This document shows positions 27,620-36,888 of a stretch of DNA of 64,000 bases, piece by piece. The translations under genes were made by a program, and so were the position numbers. Positions within the stretch are counted from its first letter, which is position 1. Each line of letters starts with the position of its first letter. The DNA is taken from contig NZ_JNVM01000004.1 in assembly GCF_000722545.1 (NCBI RefSeq), positions 248,001-312,000 on the forward strand, read 5' to 3'. The stretch is from Paenibacillus tyrphae. Lineage in GTDB: Bacteria > Bacillota > Bacilli > Paenibacillales > NBRC-103111. The notes under the pieces were generated by a model that saw nothing but the letters and a program-made list of their open reading frames with translations, had not been told where the DNA came from and ran no database searches.

Positions 27620-30600
27620 ATGGCTTTTCAATTTGTGCTCGGCCGTGCGGGCAGCGGCAAAACGACGTTTTGCCTGAGCGCGATCAAACAAAAGCTGCTG
27701 GAGCAGCCGGACGGTGCGCCGCTGATCTGGCTCGTGCCGGAGCAGGCAAGCTTTCAGACGGAATATGCGTTGGTGTCCTCCCCGGAGCTCGGAGGCACGC
27801 TGCGCGCTCAAGTGCTCAGCTTCCGGCGGCTTGCTTGGCGTGTCATGCAGGAGGTGGGCGGCACCTCGCGCCTGCCGATCGATGAAACAGGTAAAAAACT
27901 GCTGCTTCACCGCATTTTACATAAACAAAAAGAACGTCTGCGCCGTTTTCAAGCATCGGCGGGACAAACGGGCTTTCTGGATAAATTGAACGAGCTATTT
28001 GCCGAGCTGAAACGGTATTGCATCAGTCCTGATCAGCTTGAGCAGTTTTATTCGTCGCGTTTCGTTTCCGGCGGTGATGCTTCCGGCACACTTCCGGAGA
28101 AGCTGCACGATTTGCAGCTTCTGTACGGCGAATTCGAGGCGGAATTGTCCAAGCTGTACTTGGATGGGGAAGATTATTTGACGCTGCTGGCCCGCCAAGT
28201 CGGCGAATCGGCGTATCTGCGGGGTGCAGAAATATGGGTCGACGGATTTCACGGGTTCACGCCTCAGGAGCTCGCCGTCCTGGAGCAGCTTGCCCTGCAC
28301 GCCGGCCGGGTCACGATGACGCTCTGCCTGAACCGTCCGTACGCGGGCGGGGAGCAGCCACACGAGCTGGATTTGTTCCATCCGACCGCCCGTACGATGA
28401 AGACGCTCCGGGAGCGGCTGGATGCCTTGGAAGTGGAAACCGAAGCCTCGATCATCCTGCCGTCTTCGCCTCCGGCAAGGTTCCGGGAGGCGCCGTCGCT
28501 CGGCTTTTTGGAGGCGCAATGGGAGGAGCGGGTGAAAAAGCCGTTCCGACCCGAGCCGGGGGATAACCGGCCGCCGGCCGTGCGCATATCGGCGGCGGCC
28601 AGCCGCAGGGCGGAGGTGGAGGCGCTGGCCCGGGACGTCGTCAAGCTCGTCCGCGACGAAGGGCTTAGATGGCGCGACATCGCCGTGTCGGTCCGCAACA
28701 TGGAATCGTATGGCGAGCTGATCTCCGGCACGTTTGCCGACTACGGCATCCCGCACTTTTTGGATCATAAGCGGCCGGTTGTGCATCACCCGCTCGTCGA
28801 ATTGATTCGTTCCGCGCTCGAAACGGTCAACCATTATTTGAAATACGAAGCGGTTTTTCGTGCGGTCAAAACCGGATTTTTTCTACCGTTCGGCGAGGCC
28901 AAAGAGCGGGAGGATGGTTTGATCATCGACCGGCATGCGATGGACCAGCTCGAAAACTATGTGCTGGCCTTCGGCATTCAAGGACACAAATGGATGAAGG
29001 ATTGGAAGTATTCGTACCGGACCACGCTAGAACAGGACGAGACGCAGGCGAGCGAGGCGGACGAGGCGTTTCTGCGCAAGCTCAACGCCTGCCGCAGGCT
29101 GGTGGCCGAACCGCTCGGGGCGCTGCAGGAGCGTATGCGCCGGAAAGCGACGGTGCTTCAGCAGGTGGAGGCGCTGTATAGCCTGCTGGAGCAGTTGCGG
29201 GTGCCGGAGCGGCTGGAGGCTTGGAGCCAGGCGTCCCTCGCGCAGGGACAAGCGGAGAAAGCGCGGGAGCACGCCCAAGTGTGGGAGCGTGTCGTCGATA
29301 TGTTCGATCAGCTCGCGGAGCTGATGGGAGACGAGACGATGACTTCGGAGACGTTCGCGGAGCTGGTGGACACGGGACTCGAAAGCATCAAGCTCGGCCA
29401 TGTCCCGCCTACCCTCGATCAGGTGCTGGTCGGCAGCATGGACCGGACCCGTTCCGGCCAGGTCAAGCACATGTTCGTGCTTGGCGTAAGCGAGGGGGTC
29501 ATGCCCGCCAAAATGCCCGAAAGCGGCGTCCTGTCGGAAGCGGAGCGCGAGCAGTTGGCCGGAAACGGGCTGCAGACCGCCGAAGGGAGCCGGAGGCGGC
29601 TGCTTGACGAGTCGTTCCTGATCTACTGCGCGTTTTGCGCGCCTTCGCACGGATTATGGCTCAGCTATCCGCTGGCAGACGAGGAAGGGAGGTCGCTTCT
29701 GCCTTCGGACGTGATCCGGCAGGTGAAGCGGATGTTTCCGTCGCTGCAGGAGCGGCTGCTGTTGAACGATCCGACGCCTGACAGCCACGCCGGCGAACAA
29801 ATGGAATATGTCGCCCGCCCGGACAAAGCCTTGTCCCTGCTGATCGTGCAGCTAAAGCAGTGGATGGGCGGGGCTCCGATGAACGCCGTCTGGTGGTCGG
29901 TATACAATTGGTTCGCCCGCCAACCCGAACACGCCCTAAAGCTGTCGCGGATGGTGCAGGCTCTGCTCTATTCGAACCGGGCGAAGGAATTGAGTGCCGA
30001 AACGAGCCGCGAGCTGTACGGGGAAATCATTCAGACGAGCGTATCGCGGATGGAACGCTTTGTCGCGTGTCCGTTCTCCCAGTTCGTCTCTCACGGACTG
30101 CGGCTGAAGGAACGCCGTATTTTTCGCTTGGAAGCGCCCGATATCGGGCAGCTGTTTCACGCCGCCTTGACCAATTTTGCGGAGCAGGCGGAGCGCGAAG
30201 GGTTCGACTGGGGCGGCTTGTCGGCTGCGGAATGCGAACAGCGGGCGGCGCTTGTCGTCGACGCGCTTGCGCCGAAGCTGCAGGGGGAAATTTTGCTCAG
30301 CTCCAAACGGTATTCCTATATTGCTCGCAAGCTCAAGCAGGTGATCGGACGGGCGGCGCTGATGCTGGGCGAGCACGCCCGGCGGGGACAGTTCCGGCCG
30401 ATCGGGCTGGAGGTCGGCTTCGGGAGCGGACAGCCGATCCCGCCGCTGCTTTACGATTTGGACAACGGCGTGCACATGGAGCTGCGGGGAAGGATCGACC
30501 GGATCGACCGGGCGGATACCGAACAAGGAACGCTGCTGCGGGTGATCGACTACAAGTCGAGCGCCAAGGCGCTGAATATGACGGAAGTGTATTACGGGTT

Positions 30601-31297
30601 ATCGCTGCAAATGCTCACGTATTTGGACGTCATTCTGACGCATGCCCCGATCTGGCTCGGCCACGAAGCGCAGCCGGCGGGCGTTTTGTACTTTCATGTA
30701 CATAATCCGGTATTGAACGCAAGAAACGGGCTTTCCGCCCAAGAGATCGACAGCGAATTGAAGAAGCGGTTCAAAATGAGAGGGCTGCTGCGCGCCGACG
30801 CGGATACGGTCCGGCTGATGGACGGGGGGCTGGAAGCCGGAGGGCATTCCGACCTGCTGCCGGTGGCGCTCAAGACGGACGGCAGCTTCTATAAAACGTC
30901 GTCGGTCGCCTCCGAGGAACAGTGGAGCACCGTTCGGCGGTACGTCAAGCGGACGATCCGCGAGATCGGGACGTCATTAACAGACGGCACTATCGAGATT
31001 GCGCCTTACCGGATGGGCCAAGCGACGGCCTGCACGATGTGTGCATACCGTTCCGTATGCCAATTCGACACGCAGCTCGACGGCAATGCGTACAAGCAGC
31101 TTACGCCGATCGGCAAAGACCGGATATGGGAAATGATGGAGCAAAAGGCCGCTTCCGCTCCCCGCTCCGCCGGAGCGGCTTACCGGCCGCGCACCGCCGC
31201 GAAACGGCCGACTGCGGAAGAGAGCCGGATAGTGGAGCCGGAGGAAGAGAACGTCCCGGGCGAGCCGGATAACGAGAATGGAGGGAACGAACAATGA
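27620..31297 (+). CDS. addB: ATP-dependent helicase/nuclease subunit B (AddB/RexB)
   Basis: Subunit of the AddAB complex that resects double-strand breaks up to Chi (RecBCD counterpart). N-terminal Walker A GRAGSGKTTFC (residues 8-18). In the C-terminal nuclease domain, RVIDYKSSAK carries the D-x-K catalytic core. The four iron-sulfur cysteines fit VACPFSQF (about residue 815) and CTMCAYRSVCQFD (about 1140-1152). A 60-residue Ala/Glu/Arg-rich tail ends the protein (1225 residues versus about 1160 in B. subtilis). ATG at 27620 follows GGAGG; the end overlaps addA by 4 nt (ATGA). Confidence 0.95.
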   Translation: MAFQFVLGRAGSGKTTFCLSAIKQKLLEQPDGAPLIWLVPEQASFQTEYALVSSPELGGTLRAQVLSFRRLAWRVMQEVGGTSRLPIDETGKKLLLHRILHKQKERLRRFQASAGQTGFLDKLNELFAELKRYCISPDQLEQFYSSRFVSGGDASGTLPEKLHDLQLLYGEFEAELSKLYLDGEDYLTLLARQVGESAYLRGAEIWVDGFHGFTPQELAVLEQLALHAGRVTMTLCLNRPYAGGEQPHELDLFHPTARTMKTLRERLDALEVETEASIILPSSPPARFREAPSLGFLEAQWEERVKKPFRPEPGDNRPPAVRISAAASRRAEVEALARDVVKLVRDEGLRWRDIAVSVRNMESYGELISGTFADYGIPHFLDHKRPVVHHPLVELIRSALETVNHYLKYEAVFRAVKTGFFLPFGEAKEREDGLIIDRHAMDQLENYVLAFGIQGHKWMKDWKYSYRTTLEQDETQASEADEAFLRKLNACRRLVAEPLGALQERMRRKATVLQQVEALYSLLEQLRVPERLEAWSQASLAQGQAEKAREHAQVWERVVDMFDQLAELMGDETMTSETFAELVDTGLESIKLGHVPPTLDQVLVGSMDRTRSGQVKHMFVLGVSEGVMPAKMPESGVLSEAEREQLAGNGLQTAEGSRRRLLDESFLIYCAFCAPSHGLWLSYPLADEEGRSLLPSDVIRQVKRMFPSLQERLLLNDPTPDSHAGEQMEYVARPDKALSLLIVQLKQWMGGAPMNAVWWSVYNWFARQPEHALKLSRMVQALLYSNRAKELSAETSRELYGEIIQTSVSRMERFVACPFSQFVSHGLRLKERRIFRLEAPDIGQLFHAALTNFAEQAEREGFDWGGLSAAECEQRAALVVDALAPKLQGEILLSSKRYSYIARKLKQVIGRAALMLGEHARRGQFRPIGLEVGFGSGQPIPPLLYDLDNGVHMELRGRIDRIDRADTEQGTLLRVIDYKSSAKALNMTEVYYGLSLQMLTYLDVILTHAPIWLGHEAQPAGVLYFHVHNPVLNARNGLSAQEIDSELKKRFKMRGLLRADADTVRLMDGGLEAGGHSDLLPVALKTDGSFYKTSSVASEEQWSTVRRYVKRTIREIGTSLTDGTIEIAPYRMGQATACTMCAYRSVCQFDTQLDGNAYKQLTPIGKDRIWEMMEQKAASAPRSAGAAYRPRTAAKRPTAEESRIVEPEEENVPGEPDNENGGNEQ

Positions 31298-34200
31298 CGG
31301 AAACGATGCCGAAGCCGGAGAACAGCACCTGGACGGACGAACAATGGCAGGCCATCGCCGTTCGCGGCCGTTCCACGCTCGTTGCTGCCGCTGCGGGCTC
31401 CGGGAAAACGGCCGTGCTGGTCGAGCGGATTATCCGCCACATTTCGGACGAACGCGAGCCGCTCGACGTAGACCGGCTGCTGGTCGCTACATTCACCAAG
31501 GCGGCAGCGGCGGAAATGCGCCACCGGATCAGCGAGGCGCTGGAGAAGGCGCTGGCGGACAATCCGGGCTCGGATCACCTGCGCAAGCAGCTTGCGCTGA
31601 TGCCGCAAGCGTCGATTACGACGCTGCACTCCTTTTGTATGGAGGTCATTCAACGGCATTACCAGCGGATCGGACTCGATCCGAACTTCAGAATCGCCAA
31701 TGAAACGGAAAGCGCGCTGATGCGGCAGGATTTGCTGGAGGAGCTGCTGGAGGAGCGGTACGGCGAAGCCGGTGAAGGCGATTTGTTCTGGCGGCTGGCG
31801 GATTCGTTCAGCGGGGATAAAAACGACGACGCGCTGTTCTCGCTGGTGCAGCGGCTGTATGACGATTCGCGGAGCCACCCGTGGCCGGAGCATTGGCTGA
31901 ACGAGTGCGTTCGCATGTTCGAGCGGCCCGTCGCTTCCGGCGACAACCCGTGGCTGGCGAGCTTGCTTGCGTACGTCCGCTTGGAGCTTCAGGCTATGGC
32001 GTCGCGGCTTCGGGAAGCCGTGCGGATTGCAGAGCAGCCCGGAGGACCGGTGCCGTATTTGGCCAATCTACAAGATGACGGCGTGGTCGTCGGCGAACTG
32101 CTGGAGCTGGCCGTCGAAGGATTATGGGAACCGCTGTATCATGCGTTTCAAGGCGCCGCTTTCGGCAAGCTGAAAGCTTGCCGGGGGGATGGCTTCGACA
32201 AAGCGCTTCAGGAGCAAGTGAAGGATATGCGGGGCGAGGTCAAAGACAGACTGAGCGAGCTGAAGGAAGAATTGTTCGGACGGACGCCGGAACAGTACGA
32301 GGCGGAGCTGCGGACGATGCGACCGCTTATGGAGGCGTTAATCGGTCTAGTGATCGATTTCGGCGAGCGGTACCGGACGGCCAAAATGAGCAAGCGTCTT
32401 GTGGATTTTGCGGACTTGGAGCATTTTTGCCTGAAGATCCTCAGCGCCGACGAATCGCTGCCCGAGCAGCCCGTTCCTTCCGACGCAGCGCTAGAATACC
32501 GGGAGCAGTTCGCCGAGGTGCTGCTGGACGAATACCAGGATACGAACCGCGTCCAGGAAGCGATTGTCGAACTGATTGCCAAGGACGCGCCGGGCAACCG
32601 GTTTATGGTCGGGGACGTCAAGCAAAGCATTTACCGGTTTCGCTTGGCGGAGCCGGGCTTGTTTCAGGAGAAGTACAAAAGCTACCGTACCGATGGCGGC
32701 GGGCCGGGGCAGCGCATCGATCTGGCGCGCAACTTCCGCAGCCGCCGACAAGTGGTGGACGGTACAAATTTTATTTTCCGTCAGCTGATGCACGGAGACG
32801 TCGGCGAGATCGACTATGACGAGCGGGCGGAGCTCGTATACGGGGCCGGCTATCCCGAGCCGCCGAACGCAAGCGGCGCATTTGCGGCCGAGCTTGTGCT
32901 GATCGACCGGACGCCGCAGGACGCCGGGGCGCCGGGAGAGAACGCGGGGGATTCACCGGAGGGCTTTGTCGCCGGGGCGGAGGAGCCCGCGGACGATGCG
33001 GCAGCCGAGGTGCGCGAACTGGAGACGGTGCAGCTTGAAGCGCGGTATATCGCGCGGCAAATCCGCGAGATGATGGGGATGGACGGCGGAAGGTGCCGGC
33101 AGGTATACGACAAATCCGCCAAAGGCATGCGCGACGCCCAGTTCCGGGACATCGTCGTTTTGCTGCGGGCGACGCAGCAGTGGGCGCCCGTCATGATCGA
33201 GGAGCTGCGGCAGCAGGGCATTCCCGCTTACGCGGAGCTGAGCACCGGGTATTTTACTGCCGTTGAAGTGCAAATGGTATTGTCGCTGCTCAAAGTGATC
33301 GACAATCCGTTTCAGGACATTCCGCTGGCCGCCGTGCTGCGTTCTCCGATCGTGGGGCTCGACGCCGAGGAATTGGCGCATATTCGCATATGCCGGCCGC
33401 ACGGGGCGTACTTCGACGCCGTGAGGGCCTACGCGCCGAGAGAGGCTGCGGGTTCCGAACCGGACCGCGGAGACAAGGCTGCCGAAACGTTCGCGGCATG
33501 CGAAGCCGAAAAGGCCTGTGAGAGCGACGGGACGGGGGACGAATTTCAGCGGAACCCGGAAACGCGGCGCAAGCTGCGGACATTTCTCGATTGGCTCGGG
33601 CAGTGGCGGTTGGAATCGCAGCAAAGCTCGCTGGCCGATTTAATTTGGGACATCTACCGGAAAACCGGCTATTTCGATTTTGTCGGCGCCATGCCCGGTG
33701 GTCCGCAGCGGCAGGCCAATTTGCGGGCGCTTTACGACCGGGCGCGGCAATACGAGGAGACGTCGTTTCGCGGGCTGTTCCGGTTTTTGCGTTTTGTCGA
33801 GCGGATGCAGGACAGCGGCGGCGACCTGGGAACGGCGAGAGCGCTTGGCGAGCAGGAGGACGTCGTTCGCATCATGACGATCCATAAAAGCAAAGGTTTG
33901 GAATTTCCCGTCGTTTTCGTCGCCGGAATGGCCAAGGCGTTCAACCGGCGCGATTTGACGGACAGCTTTTTGCTGCACAAGGAGCTTGGCTTCGGGCCGA
34001 AGCTGATGGAGACGGACACGCGGGTCAGTTATCCGACCTTGCCGTGGCTGGCGATCCGGCGCAAAATCGAAATGGAAATGCTGGCCGAAGAAATGCGGGT
34101 GCTGTATGTGGCGCTGACCCGTGCGAGGGAGAAGCTTATCCTGATCGCTTCGGTCAAAAATTTGCAGAAGCAGTTGGACGCGTGGGGACGGTTTGTCCTG

Positions 34201-35286
34201 CATGATCGGCTGACGCTGCCGGACGACGCACTGGCGGGCGCCCGCTGTTATTTGGATTGGATCGGTCCTACGCTGATCCGGCACCCTGACGCGGAACCGC
34301 TCCGAGAAGCGGCCGGTCTGGACTATCGGCTATGGTCGTTTATGGACGGCGAGCCTTCCGAATGGCAGGTGCGCCTGCTGAGGCCGGAGCTGTTCGCTGG
34401 GATATCCCAGGCTGCGGCGACGGTGAGCTTTGCCGATACCCGCTGGCAATCGGTGGTCCGGCTGGAGCCGGTCGACGATACGGAGCGGTGGGAGCACGAA
34501 GTATGGCGGCGCTTGTCCTGGAGCTACCCCCGGGAGGATGCGACGCTGGTGCTGTCCAAAACGTCCGTTACGGAGCTGAAGCGGCATTCGGAGCACGGGA
34601 AGCTGCTTGAACTGCTGTCGGACGAGCCGTCTGCGGCATTGTGGCCGGGGGTCGGGACGGAGTCCGGAGAACCGGGAACGGAAGAGAGGTCCGGACGGGG
34701 AGCCGATGGCGCAGCTTTTCACAAAATGATTGTCCGAAGACCGCGGTTTATGGAGCGAAGCGGGCCAAATGCGGCCGAGCGCGGAACGGTGTTTCATACC
34801 GTGATGCAGCATATGCCGATGGACCGGCTCCCTTCGGAATCCGACGTCCGCGAGCTGCTGGCCTCTCTGGTGCAGCGAGAGCTGCTAACGGAGGAGCAGT
34901 GCGGTCTGGTCGACCCCGCGGTGATCGTGACGTTCTTTGAAAGCGAGCTGGGACGGCGTTTGCTTCATGCCAAGCGGGTGCACCGGGAAACGCCGTTCAG
35001 CTTCGGGCTGCCTGCGCGAGACGTCTATGGTCCGGAACGGGGCGGGTTGTCGGACGAGATCGTGATGCTGCAGGGCGTAATCGACTGTCTGATTGACGAA
35101 GGCGACGGCCTCGTGTTGGTGGATTTCAAGACGGACCGGCTAAAAGGCGCTTCTCCGCATCGGGCGGCGGAAAAATACCGGCTGCAGCTTGACTTGTACG
35201 CCAGAGCCGTCGAGACGATCTGGAAGCGACCGGTAACCGGAAAATATATCTTTTTATTCGACGGCGCTCATGTAGTGCAGTTGTGA
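31294..35286 (+). CDS. addA: ATP-dependent helicase/nuclease subunit A (AddA)
   Basis: UvrD-type helicase plus RecB-like nuclease. The Walker A AAAGSGKTAVLVERI and VATFTKAAAAEM are near the N terminus; DEYQDTNRVQE (motif II) and GDVKQSIYRFR (motif III) lie around residues 410-450; IMTIHKSKGLEFPVVF (motif V) and YVALTRAREKL (motif VI) follow. The nuclease core is ERGTVFHTVMQHM ... LVDFKTDRLKG near the C terminus. At 1330 residues it is about 100 longer than B. subtilis AddA. The excess is in three acidic or Gly-rich linkers, near residues 545-575, 710-755 and 1110-1150. Translationally coupled to addB. Confidence 0.95.
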   Translation: MTETMPKPENSTWTDEQWQAIAVRGRSTLVAAAAGSGKTAVLVERIIRHISDEREPLDVDRLLVATFTKAAAAEMRHRISEALEKALADNPGSDHLRKQLALMPQASITTLHSFCMEVIQRHYQRIGLDPNFRIANETESALMRQDLLEELLEERYGEAGEGDLFWRLADSFSGDKNDDALFSLVQRLYDDSRSHPWPEHWLNECVRMFERPVASGDNPWLASLLAYVRLELQAMASRLREAVRIAEQPGGPVPYLANLQDDGVVVGELLELAVEGLWEPLYHAFQGAAFGKLKACRGDGFDKALQEQVKDMRGEVKDRLSELKEELFGRTPEQYEAELRTMRPLMEALIGLVIDFGERYRTAKMSKRLVDFADLEHFCLKILSADESLPEQPVPSDAALEYREQFAEVLLDEYQDTNRVQEAIVELIAKDAPGNRFMVGDVKQSIYRFRLAEPGLFQEKYKSYRTDGGGPGQRIDLARNFRSRRQVVDGTNFIFRQLMHGDVGEIDYDERAELVYGAGYPEPPNASGAFAAELVLIDRTPQDAGAPGENAGDSPEGFVAGAEEPADDAAAEVRELETVQLEARYIARQIREMMGMDGGRCRQVYDKSAKGMRDAQFRDIVVLLRATQQWAPVMIEELRQQGIPAYAELSTGYFTAVEVQMVLSLLKVIDNPFQDIPLAAVLRSPIVGLDAEELAHIRICRPHGAYFDAVRAYAPREAAGSEPDRGDKAAETFAACEAEKACESDGTGDEFQRNPETRRKLRTFLDWLGQWRLESQQSSLADLIWDIYRKTGYFDFVGAMPGGPQRQANLRALYDRARQYEETSFRGLFRFLRFVERMQDSGGDLGTARALGEQEDVVRIMTIHKSKGLEFPVVFVAGMAKAFNRRDLTDSFLLHKELGFGPKLMETDTRVSYPTLPWLAIRRKIEMEMLAEEMRVLYVALTRAREKLILIASVKNLQKQLDAWGRFVLHDRLTLPDDALAGARCYLDWIGPTLIRHPDAEPLREAAGLDYRLWSFMDGEPSEWQVRLLRPELFAGISQAAATVSFADTRWQSVVRLEPVDDTERWEHEVWRRLSWSYPREDATLVLSKTSVTELKRHSEHGKLLELLSDEPSAALWPGVGTESGEPGTEERSGRGADGAAFHKMIVRRPRFMERSGPNAAERGTVFHTVMQHMPMDRLPSESDVRELLASLVQRELLTEEQCGLVDPAVIVTFFESELGRRLLHAKRVHRETPFSFGLPARDVYGPERGGLSDEIVMLQGVIDCLIDEGDGLVLVDFKTDRLKGASPHRAAEKYRLQLDLYARAVETIWKRPVTGKYIFLFDGAHVVQL

Positions 35287-35371
35287 ATGAAGTAAGAATG
35301 GAAGCAGACGTCTGGGATGAGCGGGCGTCGCCCATCTCATTGCGACGTTATTAGGGAAGGGAGGAAAAGTC

Positions 35372-36550
35372 ATGCGGATATTGCATACGGCAGATTGGCA
35401 TTTCGGCCGGACGCTGGAAGGAAGAAGCCGGCTCGCCGAGCAGGAAGCGTTCGTCGACGAGTTGGCCCTTCTTGTGAAGGACCAGCAGATTGATCTGGTG
35501 CTGCTGGCAGGAGACGTTTACGATTCGGTGAATCCTCCGGCTGCAGCCGAGCAGTTGTTTTACGATGCGCTGGCGCGTCTGTCGGATCAAGGACAGCGGC
35601 CGGTGTACGTCATTGCGGGCAACCACGATCACCCCGATCGGCTGGCCGCCGCCGACCCGTTGGCGCATAAACTTGGCGTCACGCTGGTCGGTCTGCCGGA
35701 AGCGCGGGTGCATACGGTGGACATTCGGCGCACGGGTGAAACGGCAGTGTTGTTCGCGCTGCCGTATCCGTCGGAATCGCGGCTGCGCGAGCTGCTCTCG
35801 GAGGGGGCCGACGAGACGCTGCTGCGAGCCGTATATTCCGAGCGGGTGCGGCATATCGTCGCGGAGCAGGCAAAACATTACCGCGCGGATACGGTCAATT
35901 TGCTCATGAGCCATCTCTATGTGCTCGGCGGGCAGGAAACGGAATCGGAGCGGCCGATTCAAGTCGGAGGCGCTTATACGGTCGACACGTCGGCGCTGGA
36001 AGCCGGGGCGCAGTACGTTGCTCTCGGCCATTTGCACCGGCCGCAATTTTTGAAGTCGGAGAAGACGACGATCCGCTACAGCGGCTCGCCGCTCGCCTAC
36101 AGCTTCTCAGAGGCCGGGCAGGCCAAATCGGTTACGGTGCTCGATCTGAAGCCGGGCGCAGCCCCCCAACTGGAGGAAATCTTTCTGTCAAGCGGACGTC
36201 CGCTTGTGGAATGGAAAGCCAAGGGCGGGCTGGGAGAGGTGCATCGCTGGTTGGAGGAAGGCAAGGATGCCAACGCTTGGATCGATTTGGAGGTTCACTT
36301 GCAGGAGACGATGTCGATGGAACAGCTGCACCGGCTGCGGCTGGCCCGGGACGGGTTTATTCATATCCGGCCGGTGTACCCGGACCTGGAGGTGTCGCTG
36401 CAGGAAGCGGTCTCGGCGACGAAGCTGCCGATGGACGAGCTGTTTCGCCGCTTTTACGAGCGGCAGACCGGAGGGGCGCAGCCCGAGCCGGAGCTGATCC
36501 GGCTGTTTTTGGAGCTGTTACATACGGAGGAAGACGATCCGGCGGTGTAG
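35372..36550 (+). CDS. sbcD: Exonuclease SbcCD subunit D (Mre11-like nuclease)
   Basis: Metallophosphoesterase nuclease that opens DNA hairpins and trims ends together with SbcC. Metal motifs: ILHTADWHFGR, LVLLAGDVYD, VIAGNHDHPDR, LMSHLYVLGG and ALGHLHRPQ. The C-terminal capping domain follows. ATG with GGGAGG upstream, 85 nt after addA, so addBA-sbcDC may be one repair operon. The last codons lie inside the first copy of a 16-bp direct repeat that brackets the element downstream. Confidence 0.95.
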   Translation: MRILHTADWHFGRTLEGRSRLAEQEAFVDELALLVKDQQIDLVLLAGDVYDSVNPPAAAEQLFYDALARLSDQGQRPVYVIAGNHDHPDRLAAADPLAHKLGVTLVGLPEARVHTVDIRRTGETAVLFALPYPSESRLRELLSEGADETLLRAVYSERVRHIVAEQAKHYRADTVNLLMSHLYVLGGQETESERPIQVGGAYTVDTSALEAGAQYVALGHLHRPQFLKSEKTTIRYSGSPLAYSFSEAGQAKSVTVLDLKPGAAPQLEEIFLSSGRPLVEWKAKGGLGEVHRWLEEGKDANAWIDLEVHLQETMSMEQLHRLRLARDGFIHIRPVYPDLEVSLQEAVSATKLPMDELFRRFYERQTGGAQPEPELIRLFLELLHTEEDDPAV

Positions 36551-36855
36551 CCGGATCAGAGTGTTGAGAGAGAGGTTTTTGACTGAAATAGAGATACATA
36601 CAGAGGTGGGGTATCTACTGGAGGAGCGATAGCGTTCGCCTTTGTCTGCGGGAAATGCCTGCTACTGAGCGGCTTCAAATCAAAATTTCCTGCAGACCCG
36701 GGATCCCCGCAAAGTAATCGGATTAAGCTTCCTCGATTCAACTTCACTTTGTGGGGTGGAGCAGCGACCGGAAGTGGATACCTCACCCCTTCGTACACCT
36801 CTATTCTTTGAATTGACCACTTTCTCAGCAAGCTCATCTGGCGGTGTAGCCGGAT
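36541..36855 (+). mobile_element. MITE-like palindromic element between sbcD and sbcC, with 16-bp direct repeats
   Basis: GGCGGTGTAGCCGGAT occurs at 36541-36556 (over the sbcD stop codon) and again at 36840-36855. Between them is a nested inverted repeat. Outer arms GTTGAGAGAGAGGT (36563-36576) / ACCACTTTCTCAGC (36816-36829) give 13 of 14 pairs with two G-U. AGAGGTG (36602-36608) pairs with CACCTCT (36796-36802), GGTATCTAC (36610-36618) with GTGGATACC (36774-36782), and TCTGCGGGAAAT (36645-36656) with ATTTCCTGCAGA (36685-36696). No ORF or transposase is present. Removing one repeat plus the interior leaves a 38-nt gap between sbcD and sbcC, a normal operon junction. The mobile nature is inferred. 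Confidence 0.7.
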
Positions 36856-36888
36856 ATTAATAAGGTAGATTGGAAAGGGGGCTCGCTC

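Noticed and set aside
36557..36839. Possible riboswitch between sbcD and sbcC
   Set aside because: The structure looks riboswitch-like in size, but the flanking 16-bp direct repeats and the restored operon junction on removal fit an insertion better; no known riboswitch motif is present.
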